64,000 bases of DNA from Paenibacillus illinoisensis NBRC 15959 (GCF_004000925.1 NZ_BIME01000007.1:186001-250000), one strand, 5' to 3'. Shown: positions 24,537 to 34,239, counted from the stretch's first letter. The notes: generated by a model not told the origin, from the letters alone. Translations and numbers: made by a program.

Positions 24537-25565
24537 ATGACACCGATCACCATTTATGACATCGCGAAAGAAGCGAACGTATCTGTTGCGACCGTCTCCC
24601 GGGTGCTCAACGATACGGCACCCGTACGGGCAAGCACGAGAGAGAAGATCATGTCGATTATCGAGAAGCACCAGTTCCAGCCCAATGCGCAGGCACGAAG
24701 CCTGATCAAGAAAGAGACGGGCACGATTGCCATCATCCTTCCCGACATTACCAATCCGTTCTTCCCGGAAGTATTCTGGGGTGCCGAGAATGAGGCACGC
24801 GGCTTGGGATACACGTTCTTTCTGTGCAATACGGCGGGGGATTACAACCGGGAGTCCGAGTATCTGTCCATTTTGCGCGAAAAGCGGGTGGACGGCATTA
24901 TTTTCCTCGGGGGAAGAATCAACATGCAGCATTGTCCGGACGACATGGCTCAGGAATTGATCGACATGGGCAAACGCATGCCGATTGTATTGGTCAATGG
25001 CAATATTCCCAAAGGAGGTTTCCACCGGGTTTACACGGATGAAGCGGCAGGAGCTGTACTCGCTGCGGAACATTTGCTGGAACTGGGACATCGGGATATC
25101 GCTTTTGTAGGCGGATTGAGAGAACTGTCCACAACGATGGTCAAGGTCAGGGCCGTGCAGAAAAAACTGCGGGAGCATGGACTCGAAATTCCGAAAGAAC
25201 GCCAGCTGCTCGGCAGTTTCTCCATCGATGACGGCAAACGGGAGATGTCCAAGCTGCTGGAGCAGGACAATCCACCGACAGGGGTCATCTGTGTAAATGA
25301 TTACACCGCCATTGGTGCGATCAAGGCAACGATTGAACATGGCCTGTCGATTCCACAGGATATTTCCATCGTGGGATTCGATGATACGCCGCTGGCCAGT
25401 GCGGTTATTCCGGAACTGACGACCGTGTCACAGAATACGTATCAGCTTGGCAAGCTGGCGGTGGATAAGCTGCACGAGCTGATTAATCAGGGACAAGCGA
25501 AGAAGCAAACCGTGCTGCAGCCGGAGCTGATTATCCGTCAGAGCACGGGTCCTGCCAAGCGATAA
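24537..25565 (+). CDS. LacI family transcriptional regulator of the galactan locus
   Basis: This 342-residue regulator has an N-terminal LacI helix-turn-helix (ITIYDIAKEANVSVATVSRVLN) and hinge (QARSLIKKETGTIAIILP). A periplasmic-binding-like sensor domain follows (DITNPFFPEVFWGAE, VDGIIFLGG, ICVNDYTAIGAIKA, ISIVGFDDTPLAS). AAAGGAAGG precedes the ATG. It stands directly upstream of the ABC/GH30/GH35 operon, whose promoter carries matching TGAAACCC palindromes. It most likely represses that operon until a galactan-derived sugar binds. Confidence 0.93.
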   Translation: MTPITIYDIAKEANVSVATVSRVLNDTAPVRASTREKIMSIIEKHQFQPNAQARSLIKKETGTIAIILPDITNPFFPEVFWGAENEARGLGYTFFLCNTAGDYNRESEYLSILREKRVDGIIFLGGRINMQHCPDDMAQELIDMGKRMPIVLVNGNIPKGGFHRVYTDEAAGAVLAAEHLLELGHRDIAFVGGLRELSTTMVKVRAVQKKLREHGLEIPKERQLLGSFSIDDGKREMSKLLEQDNPPTGVICVNDYTAIGAIKATIEHGLSIPQDISIVGFDDTPLASAVIPELTTVSQNTYQLGKLAVDKLHELINQGQAKKQTVLQPELIIRQSTGPAKR

Positions 25566-25592
25566 AGGGACGGACATCTGGAAAAGAAAGCG

Positions 25593-25622
25593 TTGACATT
25601 CCCTCGAAAGGTGAAATATAAT
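25593..25622 (+). promoter_or_regulatory. Vegetative promoter of the galactan operon
   Basis: A consensus TTGACA and TATAAT are separated by 18 bases. Two TGAAACCC operators follow downstream. Confidence 0.75.
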
Positions 25623-25632
25623 GAGTCCGTAA

Positions 25633-25665
25633 ATGAAACCCCTTTCATGAAGTGGAACGGGTTTT
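25633..25665. promoter_or_regulatory. Degenerate LacI-type operator
   Basis: TGAAACCCCTTTCATGAA is followed by a weaker right half ending GGGTTTT. It is a diverged copy of the perfect site 47 bases downstream and lies about 10 bases after the -10 box. Confidence 0.6.
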
Positions 25666-25679
25666 GATTTTAAGCTTTA

Positions 25680-25707
25680 TGAAACCCATTTCATGAAATG
25701 GGTTTCA
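25680..25707. promoter_or_regulatory. Perfect 28-bp LacI-type operator
   Basis: TGAAACCCATTTCA is followed immediately by its exact reverse complement. It lies in the untranslated leader, 39 bases before the binding-protein start. It is the probable main operator of the upstream LacI-type regulator. Confidence 0.8.
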
Positions 25708-25746
25708 GTGTGGTCATCCATTCATTATTTCGAGGGGGCGTACCGT

Positions 25747-27018
25747 ATGAGAAGAAGTTTAAAGGTCATTTCGTTATTGATGTTGGTTATGGTTGTGGTT
25801 CTGACAGCTTGCAGCAGCGGAAACGGCGGCGATTCAGCTGGCGGGGCCGGAGGCAAGGTTGATCTGAGCATGACGATCTGGGGCTCGGAGGATGAGAAGA
25901 AGATTTACCAGGAGAGACTCGACATTGTGAAACAGACCTATCCCAATATTAACGTGAAGCTTAACGTGGTTGCAGGGGATTATGACCAAAAGGTACAGAC
26001 CATGATCGCCGGGGGAACTGCGCCCGACATCATGATGATTGCCGAGAATTATCAGGCGTACGCCTCCAAAAATCAGATCATTCCGCTGGATGAGATGATC
26101 CAGGCGAACAATGTCAACATGTCAGAGCGTTACTCCGATGACATCGCGAACCTCATGAAATACGACGGCAAGCAGTTCGGCATGCCGGACCGCGCAGGCG
26201 CAATGGTACTCTTTTATAACAAGGATCTGTTCGACAAGGCAGGGGTGGAATACCCAACCAAGGACTGGACCCAGGAAGACCTGCTCGAAGCAGCCAAGAA
26301 GCTGACGGTGCAGGAGAACGGCAAGACGGTTCAATGGGGGTACTACCCGGGAAGCTGGTGGCCGCAGTGGATGCAGCTGATCTACCAGAACGGCGGATCG
26401 CTGTTCGACGAGAGCGGTAAGCCAACCTTCAACACGGAACCGGTGCGAAATGCACTGCAATTCATGAATGACCTGATCTTCACGCACGGTGCTGGACCGA
26501 CGCCGACGGAGATTGCCGATATGGGTAATATCGGTGCAGACCCGCTGTTCGCTCAGGGCAAAATCGCGATGGAAACAACCGGCTTCTGGAACATCGGTTC
26601 ACTCGCCAAGGTGGAAGGCATCAACTGGGATATCTCCCCGGTATGGGGTGAGACGAACGCGTTCTTCAACGGCTTCACCATCACGAATGCGTCCAAGCAC
26701 AAGGAGGAAGCATTCAAGATTATTGAAGCACTGACGACGCCTGAGGCACAGATGCCGATGATCAAGGCAGGGCAGGATGCACCGGCTACGAAGGCGGGAC
26801 TGTCCAGCGATGAATTCCTTAATGCCGAATATGGCGGCAAGAAGATCAACATGGCTGCGTTCAGCGAATCGACCATTTATGCAGAACCATTCAACCCGCA
26901 ATGGAACGAAATGATGAAACTGATCAATGACAAGCTTGGCGTCTACTTCAACAACAAGGCTTCACTGGATGATACGGTAACCGAAATTCAGAGTGGGCTG
27001 GAACGACTCTACAAATAG
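25747..27018 (+). CDS. ABC transporter solute-binding lipoprotein of the galactan locus
   Basis: This 423-residue family-1 binding protein begins MRRSLKVISL with a VVVLTAC lipobox and a Ser/Gly-rich tether. The mature part carries LSMTIWGSEDE, GGTAPDIMMIAENYQ, AMVLFYNKDLFDKAG and WNIGSLAKVEG, as in oligosaccharide-binding proteins. The ATG at 25747 follows GAGGGGG; an upstream in-frame ATG at 25693 lies within the operator and is unlikely. It is the first gene of an operon with two permeases and two glycosidases, so galacto-oligosaccharides are the likely ligands. No ATPase is encoded locally. Confidence 0.92.
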   Translation: MRRSLKVISLLMLVMVVVLTACSSGNGGDSAGGAGGKVDLSMTIWGSEDEKKIYQERLDIVKQTYPNINVKLNVVAGDYDQKVQTMIAGGTAPDIMMIAENYQAYASKNQIIPLDEMIQANNVNMSERYSDDIANLMKYDGKQFGMPDRAGAMVLFYNKDLFDKAGVEYPTKDWTQEDLLEAAKKLTVQENGKTVQWGYYPGSWWPQWMQLIYQNGGSLFDESGKPTFNTEPVRNALQFMNDLIFTHGAGPTPTEIADMGNIGADPLFAQGKIAMETTGFWNIGSLAKVEGINWDISPVWGETNAFFNGFTITNASKHKEEAFKIIEALTTPEAQMPMIKAGQDAPATKAGLSSDEFLNAEYGGKKINMAAFSESTIYAEPFNPQWNEMMKLINDKLGVYFNNKASLDDTVTEIQSGLERLYK

Positions 27019-27101
27019 CATGGACAGGGGGACAGATGGAGCGCAGCACATGAACTTGTGCGTATCTCCATCTGCTCTCTACGTCATGGGGAGGGCTTAA
27101 C

Positions 27102-27989
27102 GTGAGAAAAAAAGACGGGAAATGGTTTTATCTCTTCATCTCGCCTTGGCTGATCGGCTTCCTGGGGCTTACCCTGGGTCCGATCCTGTTTTCCATCTAT
27201 ATGAGCTTCACCAACTGGGATCTGTTCCAGACCCCGGAATTTATCGGGTTCGACAACTACAAAACGCTGCTCACCGATGATCCACTGTTCTGGAAGTCCG
27301 TGGGCAATACGTTCTTCTATGCCTTGATATCCATTCCGCTCGGCATGTCGATTTCCCTCTGGATCGCCTATTATCTGAACAAAAAGATCAAGGGCATTAC
27401 CTTTTTTCGCATATTGTTCTATCTGCCGTCAGTCGTACCGGTCGTAGCAAGCTCACTGCTTTTCATTCATTTGCTGGCACCGACCGAAGGGTTGATTAAC
27501 AAGGCTCTGTCCATCTTCGGCATTCCGGGTCCTGCCTGGCTGCTCGATCCGAACTGGGTCAAACCTGCATTGATTCTCATGTCCCTCTGGGGCGTTGGGG
27601 GTGGCGTGGTACTGCTGCTGGCGGGTATGAAAGGCATTCCCCAGGAGCTGTACGAGGCTGCTGCCATTGACGGAGCGAAGAGCACACAGTCCTTCTTCCA
27701 TATTACCTTTCCGATGCTCACGCCCGTCATATTCTTCAATCTGGTTACCGGGATGATCGGGGCACTGCAGACGTTCGCACAGGTGTTCATTGTTACAGCT
27801 GGAGGCCCTGACAATGCGAGCCAGATGGTCGTTCCCTATCTGTTCCAGAATGCATTCCAGTTCTACAAAATGGGCTACGCCTCAGCCATAGCCTGGGTGC
27901 TGTTCATTATCATCATGGCACTCACCCTGGTTGTGTTCCGTTCATCGGCACTATGGGTGCACTACGAGGAGGGAAAAGCCAATGAGTAA
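27102..27989 (+). CDS. ABC sugar permease, MalF class (galactan locus)
   Basis: This 295-residue protein has six helices (WLIGFLGLTLGPILFSIYMS and onwards) and the EAA loop LYEAAAIDGAKSTQSFFHITFP. The GTG start is preceded by GGGGAGGG. Its last eight bases overlap the next permease gene, so the two subunits are made together. It forms the membrane channel for the binding protein encoded upstream. Confidence 0.93.
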   Translation: MRKKDGKWFYLFISPWLIGFLGLTLGPILFSIYMSFTNWDLFQTPEFIGFDNYKTLLTDDPLFWKSVGNTFFYALISIPLGMSISLWIAYYLNKKIKGITFFRILFYLPSVVPVVASSLLFIHLLAPTEGLINKALSIFGIPGPAWLLDPNWVKPALILMSLWGVGGGVVLLLAGMKGIPQELYEAAAIDGAKSTQSFFHITFPMLTPVIFFNLVTGMIGALQTFAQVFIVTAGGPDNASQMVVPYLFQNAFQFYKMGYASAIAWVLFIIIMALTLVVFRSSALWVHYEEGKANE

Positions 27990-28827
27990 TCCATCCACAG
28001 CGGAGAAAACGATATCCTACATTTTTCTGATCCTGGTCGGGGTGCTGCTTGCTTCGCCCTTCCTGTACATGATCTCGATTGCGCTGGCGAGTGATGCAAC
28101 CACGGTGAAGTCGGCCTTTACATTCGTGCCGCTGGAGTTTCAATGGTCGAACTTCTACACGATTTTCACCAACAACAACCTGGGCACCTATTTGAAAAAT
28201 TCAATCATCATTACCGTATTCACCATCGTGGGCTCGGTACTGTCGGCTTCCATCGTTTCTTACGGCTTCGCCCGCATCAAGGCCAAAGGCAGCCGGTTTC
28301 TGTTCATCGTCCTGTTAAGCACAATGATGATTCCGGGCGAGGTCACCATGGTGCCGCAGTTCATCATCTTCCGCCATCTGGACTGGATTAATACGTTTTA
28401 TCCGCTCATCGTACCGAGCTTCTTCGCAGGGGCGTTCAACGTATTCCTGATCCGTCAGTTCGTGATGAGTATTCCGAAGTCGCTGGATGAAGCCGCGATG
28501 ATCGATGGTATGGGACATCCAGGCATCTACTGGAAGATTATCATGCCGCTGACGTATCCCATCCTGGCGGCCATCGCCATTTTCTCGTTTTCCTATAACT
28601 GGGGGAACTTCATGGGGCCGCTCATCTATATCAATGATCCGGAGAAAATGCCACTCGCACTCGGCGTTCAACTACTTACCACAGTAGGCGGCGGGCAGAT
28701 GCCTCCTTGGAACCTGGTCATGATTGCTTCGTTGTTCCTGACCATTCCGATGGTGCTGGTCTATCTGTTCGGACAGCGTTATGTCTATGAAGCCAACATT
28801 AGCGGGGGCAGCAGCGGAATCAAGTAA
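27982..28827 (+). CDS. ABC sugar permease, MalG class (galactan locus)
   Basis: This 281-residue partner permease has six helices and the EAA loop LDEAAMIDGMGHPGIYWKIIMP. The ATG at 27982 follows GGAGGG and overlaps the end of the MalF-class gene; an in-frame ATG at 27931 inside that gene is not supported. The C-terminus FGQRYVYEANISGGSSGIK is typical of MalG relatives. A short leader-like frame and the GH30 gene follow. Confidence 0.93.
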   Translation: MSNPSTAEKTISYIFLILVGVLLASPFLYMISIALASDATTVKSAFTFVPLEFQWSNFYTIFTNNNLGTYLKNSIIITVFTIVGSVLSASIVSYGFARIKAKGSRFLFIVLLSTMMIPGEVTMVPQFIIFRHLDWINTFYPLIVPSFFAGAFNVFLIRQFVMSIPKSLDEAAMIDGMGHPGIYWKIIMPLTYPILAAIAIFSFSYNWGNFMGPLIYINDPEKMPLALGVQLLTTVGGGQMPPWNLVMIASLFLTIPMVLVYLFGQRYVYEANISGGSSGIK

Positions 28828-28842
28828 CGGGAGGTACGTACA

Positions 28843-28920
28843 ATGATTGAACCTGTCGTGAAAATCAGTGGATGTCATGTTCGTGCATGGAGAAGGGATT
28901 GGGTGAGCCATGGCGGATAA
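28843..28920 (+). CDS. Putative 25-residue leader peptide before the GH30 gene
   Basis: An ATG at 28843 with a strong CGGGAGGT site nine bases upstream opens a 25-codon frame, starting MIEPVVKISG and ending VSHGG. Its stop lies inside the start of the GH30 gene, eleven bases of overlap. The GH30 gene itself has only a weak site. The small frame probably delivers ribosomes to the GH30 start by coupling. No known peptide family is recognised. Confidence 0.45.
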   Translation: MIEPVVKISGCHVRAWRRDWVSHGG

Positions 28921-30406
28921 CAAACAACGCAGCAGCCGCAAAAGGAGCTATACCCTGATCGGTATGGCCCTGATTGTGCTTCTGGCGGGAGGAGGAATCA
29001 TCGTGAATCAATTTGCCAATGAAAAGTCCAAGATGCTCGCATTTGAGGGTGAGCCGGTACGTCTGCAGCTGGAACAGTCCTATGACCATTTTGAAGGATG
29101 GGGTACGTCGCTTGCATGGTGGGCCAACGATCTGGGGGGATGGAAGGATCAGGCGAAGGTCGATGAAGTGATGGATCTGGTCTTTGATGCAGACAAAGGA
29201 CTGGGACTGAACATCGTCCGTTACAATATCGGCGGAGAAGAAAACCCGGAAATGAAGGCGCTTCGCCCTGGCGGTGATGTTCCCGGCTTCCAGCCTGAAC
29301 CTGGCGTGTGGGACTGGGAGGCGGATACAGGGCAGCGGTCGGTATTGCAGGGCTCCTTGGAACGCGGAGTTAACATCGCCGAGGCATTCTCCAACTCACC
29401 ACCGTATTGGATGACGATTAGCGGATCGGTAACAGGTTCCGTGGACGGCGGCAATAATCTTCGTGAGGATCAGTATGATGCCTTTGCCGATTATTTAACC
29501 GAAGTGGTGAAGCATTACCGGGATGAGTGGGGCATTACGTTCCGGACGCTTGATCCCCTGAATGAACCTTCCTCGGACTGGTGGAAAAAAGGCAATATGC
29601 AGGAAGGCAGTCACTTCAGCAACGACAAGCAGGCCGAGATTATCAAAAAGGTGGCTGCATCGCTGAAGAGCAAGGGATTGGATGGTACGGTCATCAGTGC
29701 TGCGGACGACAACAGTATTGATGAAACCGTGCACAACTTCAGCATGTATGATCAGGATACGCTGGATGTGATCGCCCAGATCAATACTCATTCTTATAAT
29801 GGAAGCAAAATGGAGGAACTGCGCACCCTGGCCGAGCGGCACGGCAAGAAATTGTGGATGTCCGAGTATGGCACGGGAGGCAGTGAACCTCATCATCACG
29901 AAGATATGACATCGGTACAGGAACTGGCGGAGCGGATCATGTTTGATCTGAAAATCATGCAGCCTTCTGCCTGGGTCTACTGGCAGGCGGTTGAAGATGA
30001 AGGTGCCAATAATAACTGGGGCTTCATCCATGCCAATTTTAATGGGGATGAGCAGTATGAGATGACCAAACAGTATTATGGCATGGCTCAGTTCACCAAG
30101 TACATTCGTCCGGGGACGAAGATTATACCGACCGATGATGGACGCACGCTGGCTGCCTATGACGCAGAGCGCCAGAGACTGGTGCTGGTTATCCGTAATG
30201 AACTGTCTGCCGGGAAAAAGGCTTTTGATTTGCAGTCTTTTGATATTGGGAATTCATCCACGGCACAGGTGTATCAGACCTCACCGGACCGGAATATGGA
30301 TCAGCTTGAGGACATTCCGGTGTATGCCAATGGAGTGGAAGTGCCTGTGGCGGACAATTCCGTGACCACCGTGGTTCTGGAAGGTGTAAAGTTGAAGGCG
30401 GAATAG
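28910..30406 (+). CDS. GH30 glycoside hydrolase, probable endo-beta-1,6-galactanase
   Basis: This 498-residue protein has a cytoplasmic basic tail and one hydrophobic segment (TLIGMALIVLLAGGGIIVN), so it is anchored or secreted. The catalytic domain shows FEGWGTSLAWWAND, IVRYNIGG, TLDPLNEPSSDW with acid/base Glu219, and WMSEYG with nucleophile Glu319, followed by a beta-side domain. The GWGTSLAWWA start is characteristic of the GH30 subgroup including beta-1,6-galactanases. Gene order next to a GH35 beta-galactosidase and an importer supports attack on galactan side chains of plant arabinogalactan. Its start overlaps a short leader frame. Confidence 0.87.
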   Translation: MADNKQRSSRKRSYTLIGMALIVLLAGGGIIVNQFANEKSKMLAFEGEPVRLQLEQSYDHFEGWGTSLAWWANDLGGWKDQAKVDEVMDLVFDADKGLGLNIVRYNIGGEENPEMKALRPGGDVPGFQPEPGVWDWEADTGQRSVLQGSLERGVNIAEAFSNSPPYWMTISGSVTGSVDGGNNLREDQYDAFADYLTEVVKHYRDEWGITFRTLDPLNEPSSDWWKKGNMQEGSHFSNDKQAEIIKKVAASLKSKGLDGTVISAADDNSIDETVHNFSMYDQDTLDVIAQINTHSYNGSKMEELRTLAERHGKKLWMSEYGTGGSEPHHHEDMTSVQELAERIMFDLKIMQPSAWVYWQAVEDEGANNNWGFIHANFNGDEQYEMTKQYYGMAQFTKYIRPGTKIIPTDDGRTLAAYDAERQRLVLVIRNELSAGKKAFDLQSFDIGNSSTAQVYQTSPDRNMDQLEDIPVYANGVEVPVADNSVTTVVLEGVKLKAE

Positions 30407-30495
30407 TAGATCGAACAGACGCAGATCCATTCGGTGGATTAGGAATAGACGAATGACATATGAACTCAAACACATTTAAGAAGGAGGGGAACGCT

Positions 30496-33483
30496 TTGAC
30501 AGAGAAACGATCCCTTTTGCTTCATGAGCAGGAGAAGATTACAGAACCTGGGGCTGACAACCGTGTTACTTCGGAATGGCGTTATGACCGGCATAGCTTC
30601 ATGTGGAATGGACAACGCGTATTTCTGAACAGTGCAACGATACATTACTTCCGGATGCCAAGGGAAGAGTGGCGAGAAGTATTGGTTAAGGCCAAACTGG
30701 CCGGCATGAACTGTATCGATACGTACTTTGCCTGGAACGTTCATGAGCCCGAGGAAGGACAATGGAATTTCGAAGGAGATCGTGACTGTGGGGCTTTCCT
30801 GGATCTGTGTGCCGAACTGGGCATGTGGGTTATCGCACGTCCAGGTCCGTTCATCTGTGCGGAATGGGATTTTGGCGGATTCCCTTACTGGCTGGAAACG
30901 AAACCGAACGTAAAATTCCGTGAAAACAACGAAACCTACCTGCACTATGTGGACCTGTACTTCGAACGGATCATTCCGATTATTCGTGAACGTCAGGTTT
31001 CCGCCGGAGGGGGCGTTATCCTTGTCCAGGTGGAGAACGAATATGGGTATCTGATGGATGACGCTGCAGCAAGCGACCATATGAACTGCATTCGGGATGG
31101 ATTGCTCCGTCGCGGCATCGAAGTTCCGCTCATTACCTGTGTAGGGGGTGCAGAAGGGACGATCGAAGGGGCCAACTTCTGGTCAGGTGCTGACGGGCAT
31201 TATGCGAAGCTGCGTGATAAACAGCCGGATACGCCGAAGATAGTTACCGAATTCTGGACCGGATGGTTCGAGAATTGGGGCGGACCCTCTGCCATTCAGA
31301 AAACGGCGCCATTACTGGAAAAGCGACTGATGGAAATTCTCCGTGCTGGATATACCGGAATCAGCCATTACATGTTCTATGGCGGGACCAACTTTGGCGG
31401 ATATGGTGGTAGAACCGTGGGCAGCAGCGACATATTCATGGTCACTTCGTATGACTATGATGCACCGCTGAATGAATACGGGCGTGTGACGCCCAAGTAC
31501 GCGGTAACGAAGAAGTGGTCCTATTTCGTAAATGCGTTCGGAGCATTCTTCATGGAATCCGAAGAGATCACGGAAGCAGAAATTAGCCTGCGCTATCCCA
31601 AAGGAATCTCCATACGAGGACGGCGTTCTGGCGACCAGACGGTCTGGTTCCTGGAGAGTCACCTGGATGAACGGCAGACGCTACCGATTACGCTGGAAGA
31701 AGGACGGACACTTCCTGTTGCCTTGGGTCCTGGGCAGATCGTTCCGGTTTTTGACCGGATTCGGATTGCAGATGATGTTTTCCTGACTGGTGGTGTATGG
31801 ATTACAGGCAACGAAATGGTGAATGGTGAACGAACGTTGTTCATTGTGGGAGATACGGGACAGCGTTCGGTTGTGGAACTGGAAGCTCCGTCCCTGCGAG
31901 TGATAAGCAGCAGCATGCAGCTGCTCCTGGATCACGGTCCGGAAAGTGATGTCTGGCGCATGGATTTGTTCCATTTCCGTGAACCCGGGACGATTCGTCT
32001 GGAGGCTGGCGGTGTCCCGCTCCGCATCATTGTACTGGACAGTGAAGCGATGGACAGAACCTGGAGAATTGAAGGCGCGGATCAGGAACAACTGCGTTAT
32101 GTGATTGGGTTGGATGATGTTGACATTCTGCCATCCGGGCAGGTCAAGGGCATGATCTCCGATCCGGATCGGTCAATCATGCTGCTTGGTGGTTGGACCG
32201 ATGGTGAACAGATGCTGACTGGACGCGAGTTTATCCAGCGGGATGCCGCCGTAGAGTCCAATCGTGCGGAGGATACGCAAGTCAACCATCTGGCGAAGGG
32301 AACTCATCACCCGCAGCTGCCCCTGCAACCGATGCCTCCAAGGTTGTCCGGATCCCCGGACGTATCGCGTGTAAAGTTGGAAGCAGCTGCACAATCACCA
32401 AGCGGTCAGCCGGAACACTTCGCGGAGTACGGGCAGGATTACGGATATTTGCTCTATGAATGTAACTTTCACAGTGAGGCAGACGGTACGCGCAATCTCA
32501 TTCTGCCGGATCTTCAGGATACGGCCAGAATATACGTAGGTGGCGTGGAACAGGCGCTGGTAAGACAGGTTGGTGCGGCGGCTGTCCCGGTGAGGACTGT
32601 GAAAGGAATGAACAGGCTTCAGATCCTGATCCAGCACATGGGACGACTGAATTTCTCACCACATCTGGGAGAAAGCAAAGGATTGGCAGGGCCTGTGTAT
32701 CTTGGCGGTTCGGTACAGGATATCCGACGGGACTGGCAAGCAGCAAGTGGAATTGTTCATCTGGATGAAGTGAATCATCTAGAGGAACATCCGCTTCTCA
32801 GCCGGAGTATCACGCTGGGTGGCATGGACCGTGCCATTCTCGTTGGAGCTGTAAGCAAAGGGCTGCGAATCAATGGCATTGATGTACCGCTCGAAGGATA
32901 TCAGGACTGGTTTTCATTTCACACAGTGGATCTGTCACTCTATTTGAAACCGGGTGAGGTCAACACACTGGAGATGCCTTATAGCACCAGCCCTCTGAAC
33001 CGATTGGAGCTTATTCTGTACCGAAATGAAGATGAGCTGACAGACTGGCGCATGGCTGGCAACGAAGCACTGCTTCCCAAGGAGTGGGCAACACTGGGTA
33101 CATTCGATGAATCGGTCGATCCTATGGAAACCAAGGATGTCGTTCAGTATAGTGGCAATCGTATGGCCAGTCCGCTGATTGATCATTCATATGGCCAGCC
33201 GGTGTGGTACCGCTGGAAGTTCTCCCGACCTGATGTACCAGAACCTTACCAAGTGAGATTGATGGTTCGTCTTACCGGAATGAGCAAGGGAACGCTCCAT
33301 CTGAATGGGCATCATCTGGGCCGCTATTGGCAGATTGGTCCGCAGGAAGATTACAAGGTTCCTGTTTCCTGGCTGCAGGAAGAGAATGAACTGCTCGTAT
33401 TTGACGAGGAAGGTTGCGCGCCTGATCGAATACGGCTTCTGTTTGATAAGCCGTCCCAATACCCATGGGTTGTAATCGAATAA
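30496..33483 (+). CDS. GH35 beta-galactosidase
   Basis: This enzyme of about 995 residues has a GH35 TIM barrel: TIHYFRMPREEW, DTYFAWNVHEPEEG, ARPGPFICAEWDFGG, VENEYG with acid/base Glu182, and TEFWTGWFENWGG with nucleophile Glu252. Long C-terminal beta domains contain GTLHLNGHHLGRYWQIGPQ, the usual GH35 jelly-roll. The TTG at 30496 was chosen for its AAGGAGG at eight bases; an ATG at 30460 lacks a site. No signal peptide is present, so it works in the cytoplasm on imported oligosaccharides. It is the last gene of the LacI-controlled operon. Confidence 0.93.
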   Translation: MTEKRSLLLHEQEKITEPGADNRVTSEWRYDRHSFMWNGQRVFLNSATIHYFRMPREEWREVLVKAKLAGMNCIDTYFAWNVHEPEEGQWNFEGDRDCGAFLDLCAELGMWVIARPGPFICAEWDFGGFPYWLETKPNVKFRENNETYLHYVDLYFERIIPIIRERQVSAGGGVILVQVENEYGYLMDDAAASDHMNCIRDGLLRRGIEVPLITCVGGAEGTIEGANFWSGADGHYAKLRDKQPDTPKIVTEFWTGWFENWGGPSAIQKTAPLLEKRLMEILRAGYTGISHYMFYGGTNFGGYGGRTVGSSDIFMVTSYDYDAPLNEYGRVTPKYAVTKKWSYFVNAFGAFFMESEEITEAEISLRYPKGISIRGRRSGDQTVWFLESHLDERQTLPITLEEGRTLPVALGPGQIVPVFDRIRIADDVFLTGGVWITGNEMVNGERTLFIVGDTGQRSVVELEAPSLRVISSSMQLLLDHGPESDVWRMDLFHFREPGTIRLEAGGVPLRIIVLDSEAMDRTWRIEGADQEQLRYVIGLDDVDILPSGQVKGMISDPDRSIMLLGGWTDGEQMLTGREFIQRDAAVESNRAEDTQVNHLAKGTHHPQLPLQPMPPRLSGSPDVSRVKLEAAAQSPSGQPEHFAEYGQDYGYLLYECNFHSEADGTRNLILPDLQDTARIYVGGVEQALVRQVGAAAVPVRTVKGMNRLQILIQHMGRLNFSPHLGESKGLAGPVYLGGSVQDIRRDWQAASGIVHLDEVNHLEEHPLLSRSITLGGMDRAILVGAVSKGLRINGIDVPLEGYQDWFSFHTVDLSLYLKPGEVNTLEMPYSTSPLNRLELILYRNEDELTDWRMAGNEALLPKEWATLGTFDESVDPMETKDVVQYSGNRMASPLIDHSYGQPVWYRWKFSRPDVPEPYQVRLMVRLTGMSKGTLHLNGHHLGRYWQIGPQEDYKVPVSWLQEENELLVFDEEGCAPDRIRLLFDKPSQYPWVVIE

Positions 33484-33672
33484 CCATCAAGTATCAACAG
33501 GCACGGTTAGCCGTGTGCAGCAAGACTCCTTTTTGAATAGTACGGTGATTGTTTTTATCATCTGCTGTGCATTAAAGGGGTCTTTTTTTTATGATTTTGG
33601 TACAATGGATAGGAAAGATATGGATATAGATGAATAGAGTTTGATGACAGTTTGGCTTAAAGGAGACGATCC

Positions 33673-34239
33673 ATGAATACCCCGTTTGTGTTTGACGAGT
33701 TCCCTGTGCTTAAGACCGACCGCTTCAACCTGCGAGCCGCAGATGAACAGGATGCCTTGGATGTTTTGGCGTTGTATTCCAATGAGACGGTTGTGGAATT
33801 CATGCCATTTACACCTTTTGAGAGTGTGAACGATGCGATGGATGAGATAGGTTGGTATGCGAAGATTTTCAGGGAGCAGTCCGGTCTGCGCTGGATGATT
33901 GAAGATATGGAATCGGGTAAGGTGGTGGGTACCTGCGGGTTCCTCAATAGAGAAGAAGTACATAACCGTGCAGAGATCGGATACGATTTGCATCCCGAGT
34001 ATTGGGGGAAGGGCGTCATGACTGAGGTAGCACGTGCCGTGCTGCATTTTGGCTTCATGAACATGCAGCTGAACAAGATTGAAGCGAGAGTGGAACCGAA
34101 GAATGAGGCCTCGATAAGACTGCTGCACAAGCTGGGTTTCCAACAGGAAGGTCTGCTGCGGCAGCATGAGTTTGAAAAGGGACGGTATATCGATCTCGCA
34201 GTGTTCTCCAAGTTAAGAAGCGAAGTACAGGCGATATGA
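33673..34239 (+). CDS. GNAT acetyltransferase, RimJ/RimL type
   Basis: This 188-residue acetyl-CoA-dependent transferase shows LKTDRFNLRAADEQD, GTCGFLNREE, AEIGYDLHPEYWGKGVMTEV (acetyl-CoA loop) and NEASIRLLHKLGFQQEGLLR. This pattern marks RimJ-like enzymes acting on protein N-termini or antibiotics. AAAGGAGA precedes the ATG. It is monocistronic with a terminator pair downstream. Substrate is unknown. Confidence 0.93.
   Translation: MNTPFVFDEFPVLKTDRFNLRAADEQDALDVLALYSNETVVEFMPFTPFESVNDAMDEIGWYAKIFREQSGLRWMIEDMESGKVVGTCGFLNREEVHNRAEIGYDLHPEYWGKGVMTEVARAVLHFGFMNMQLNKIEARVEPKNEASIRLLHKLGFQQEGLLRQHEFEKGRYIDLAVFSKLRSEVQAI

Noticed and set aside
24477..25340. 287-residue minus-strand frame over lacI
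   Set aside because: The complementary LacI frame has all family motifs; the reverse frame has none and no start signal.
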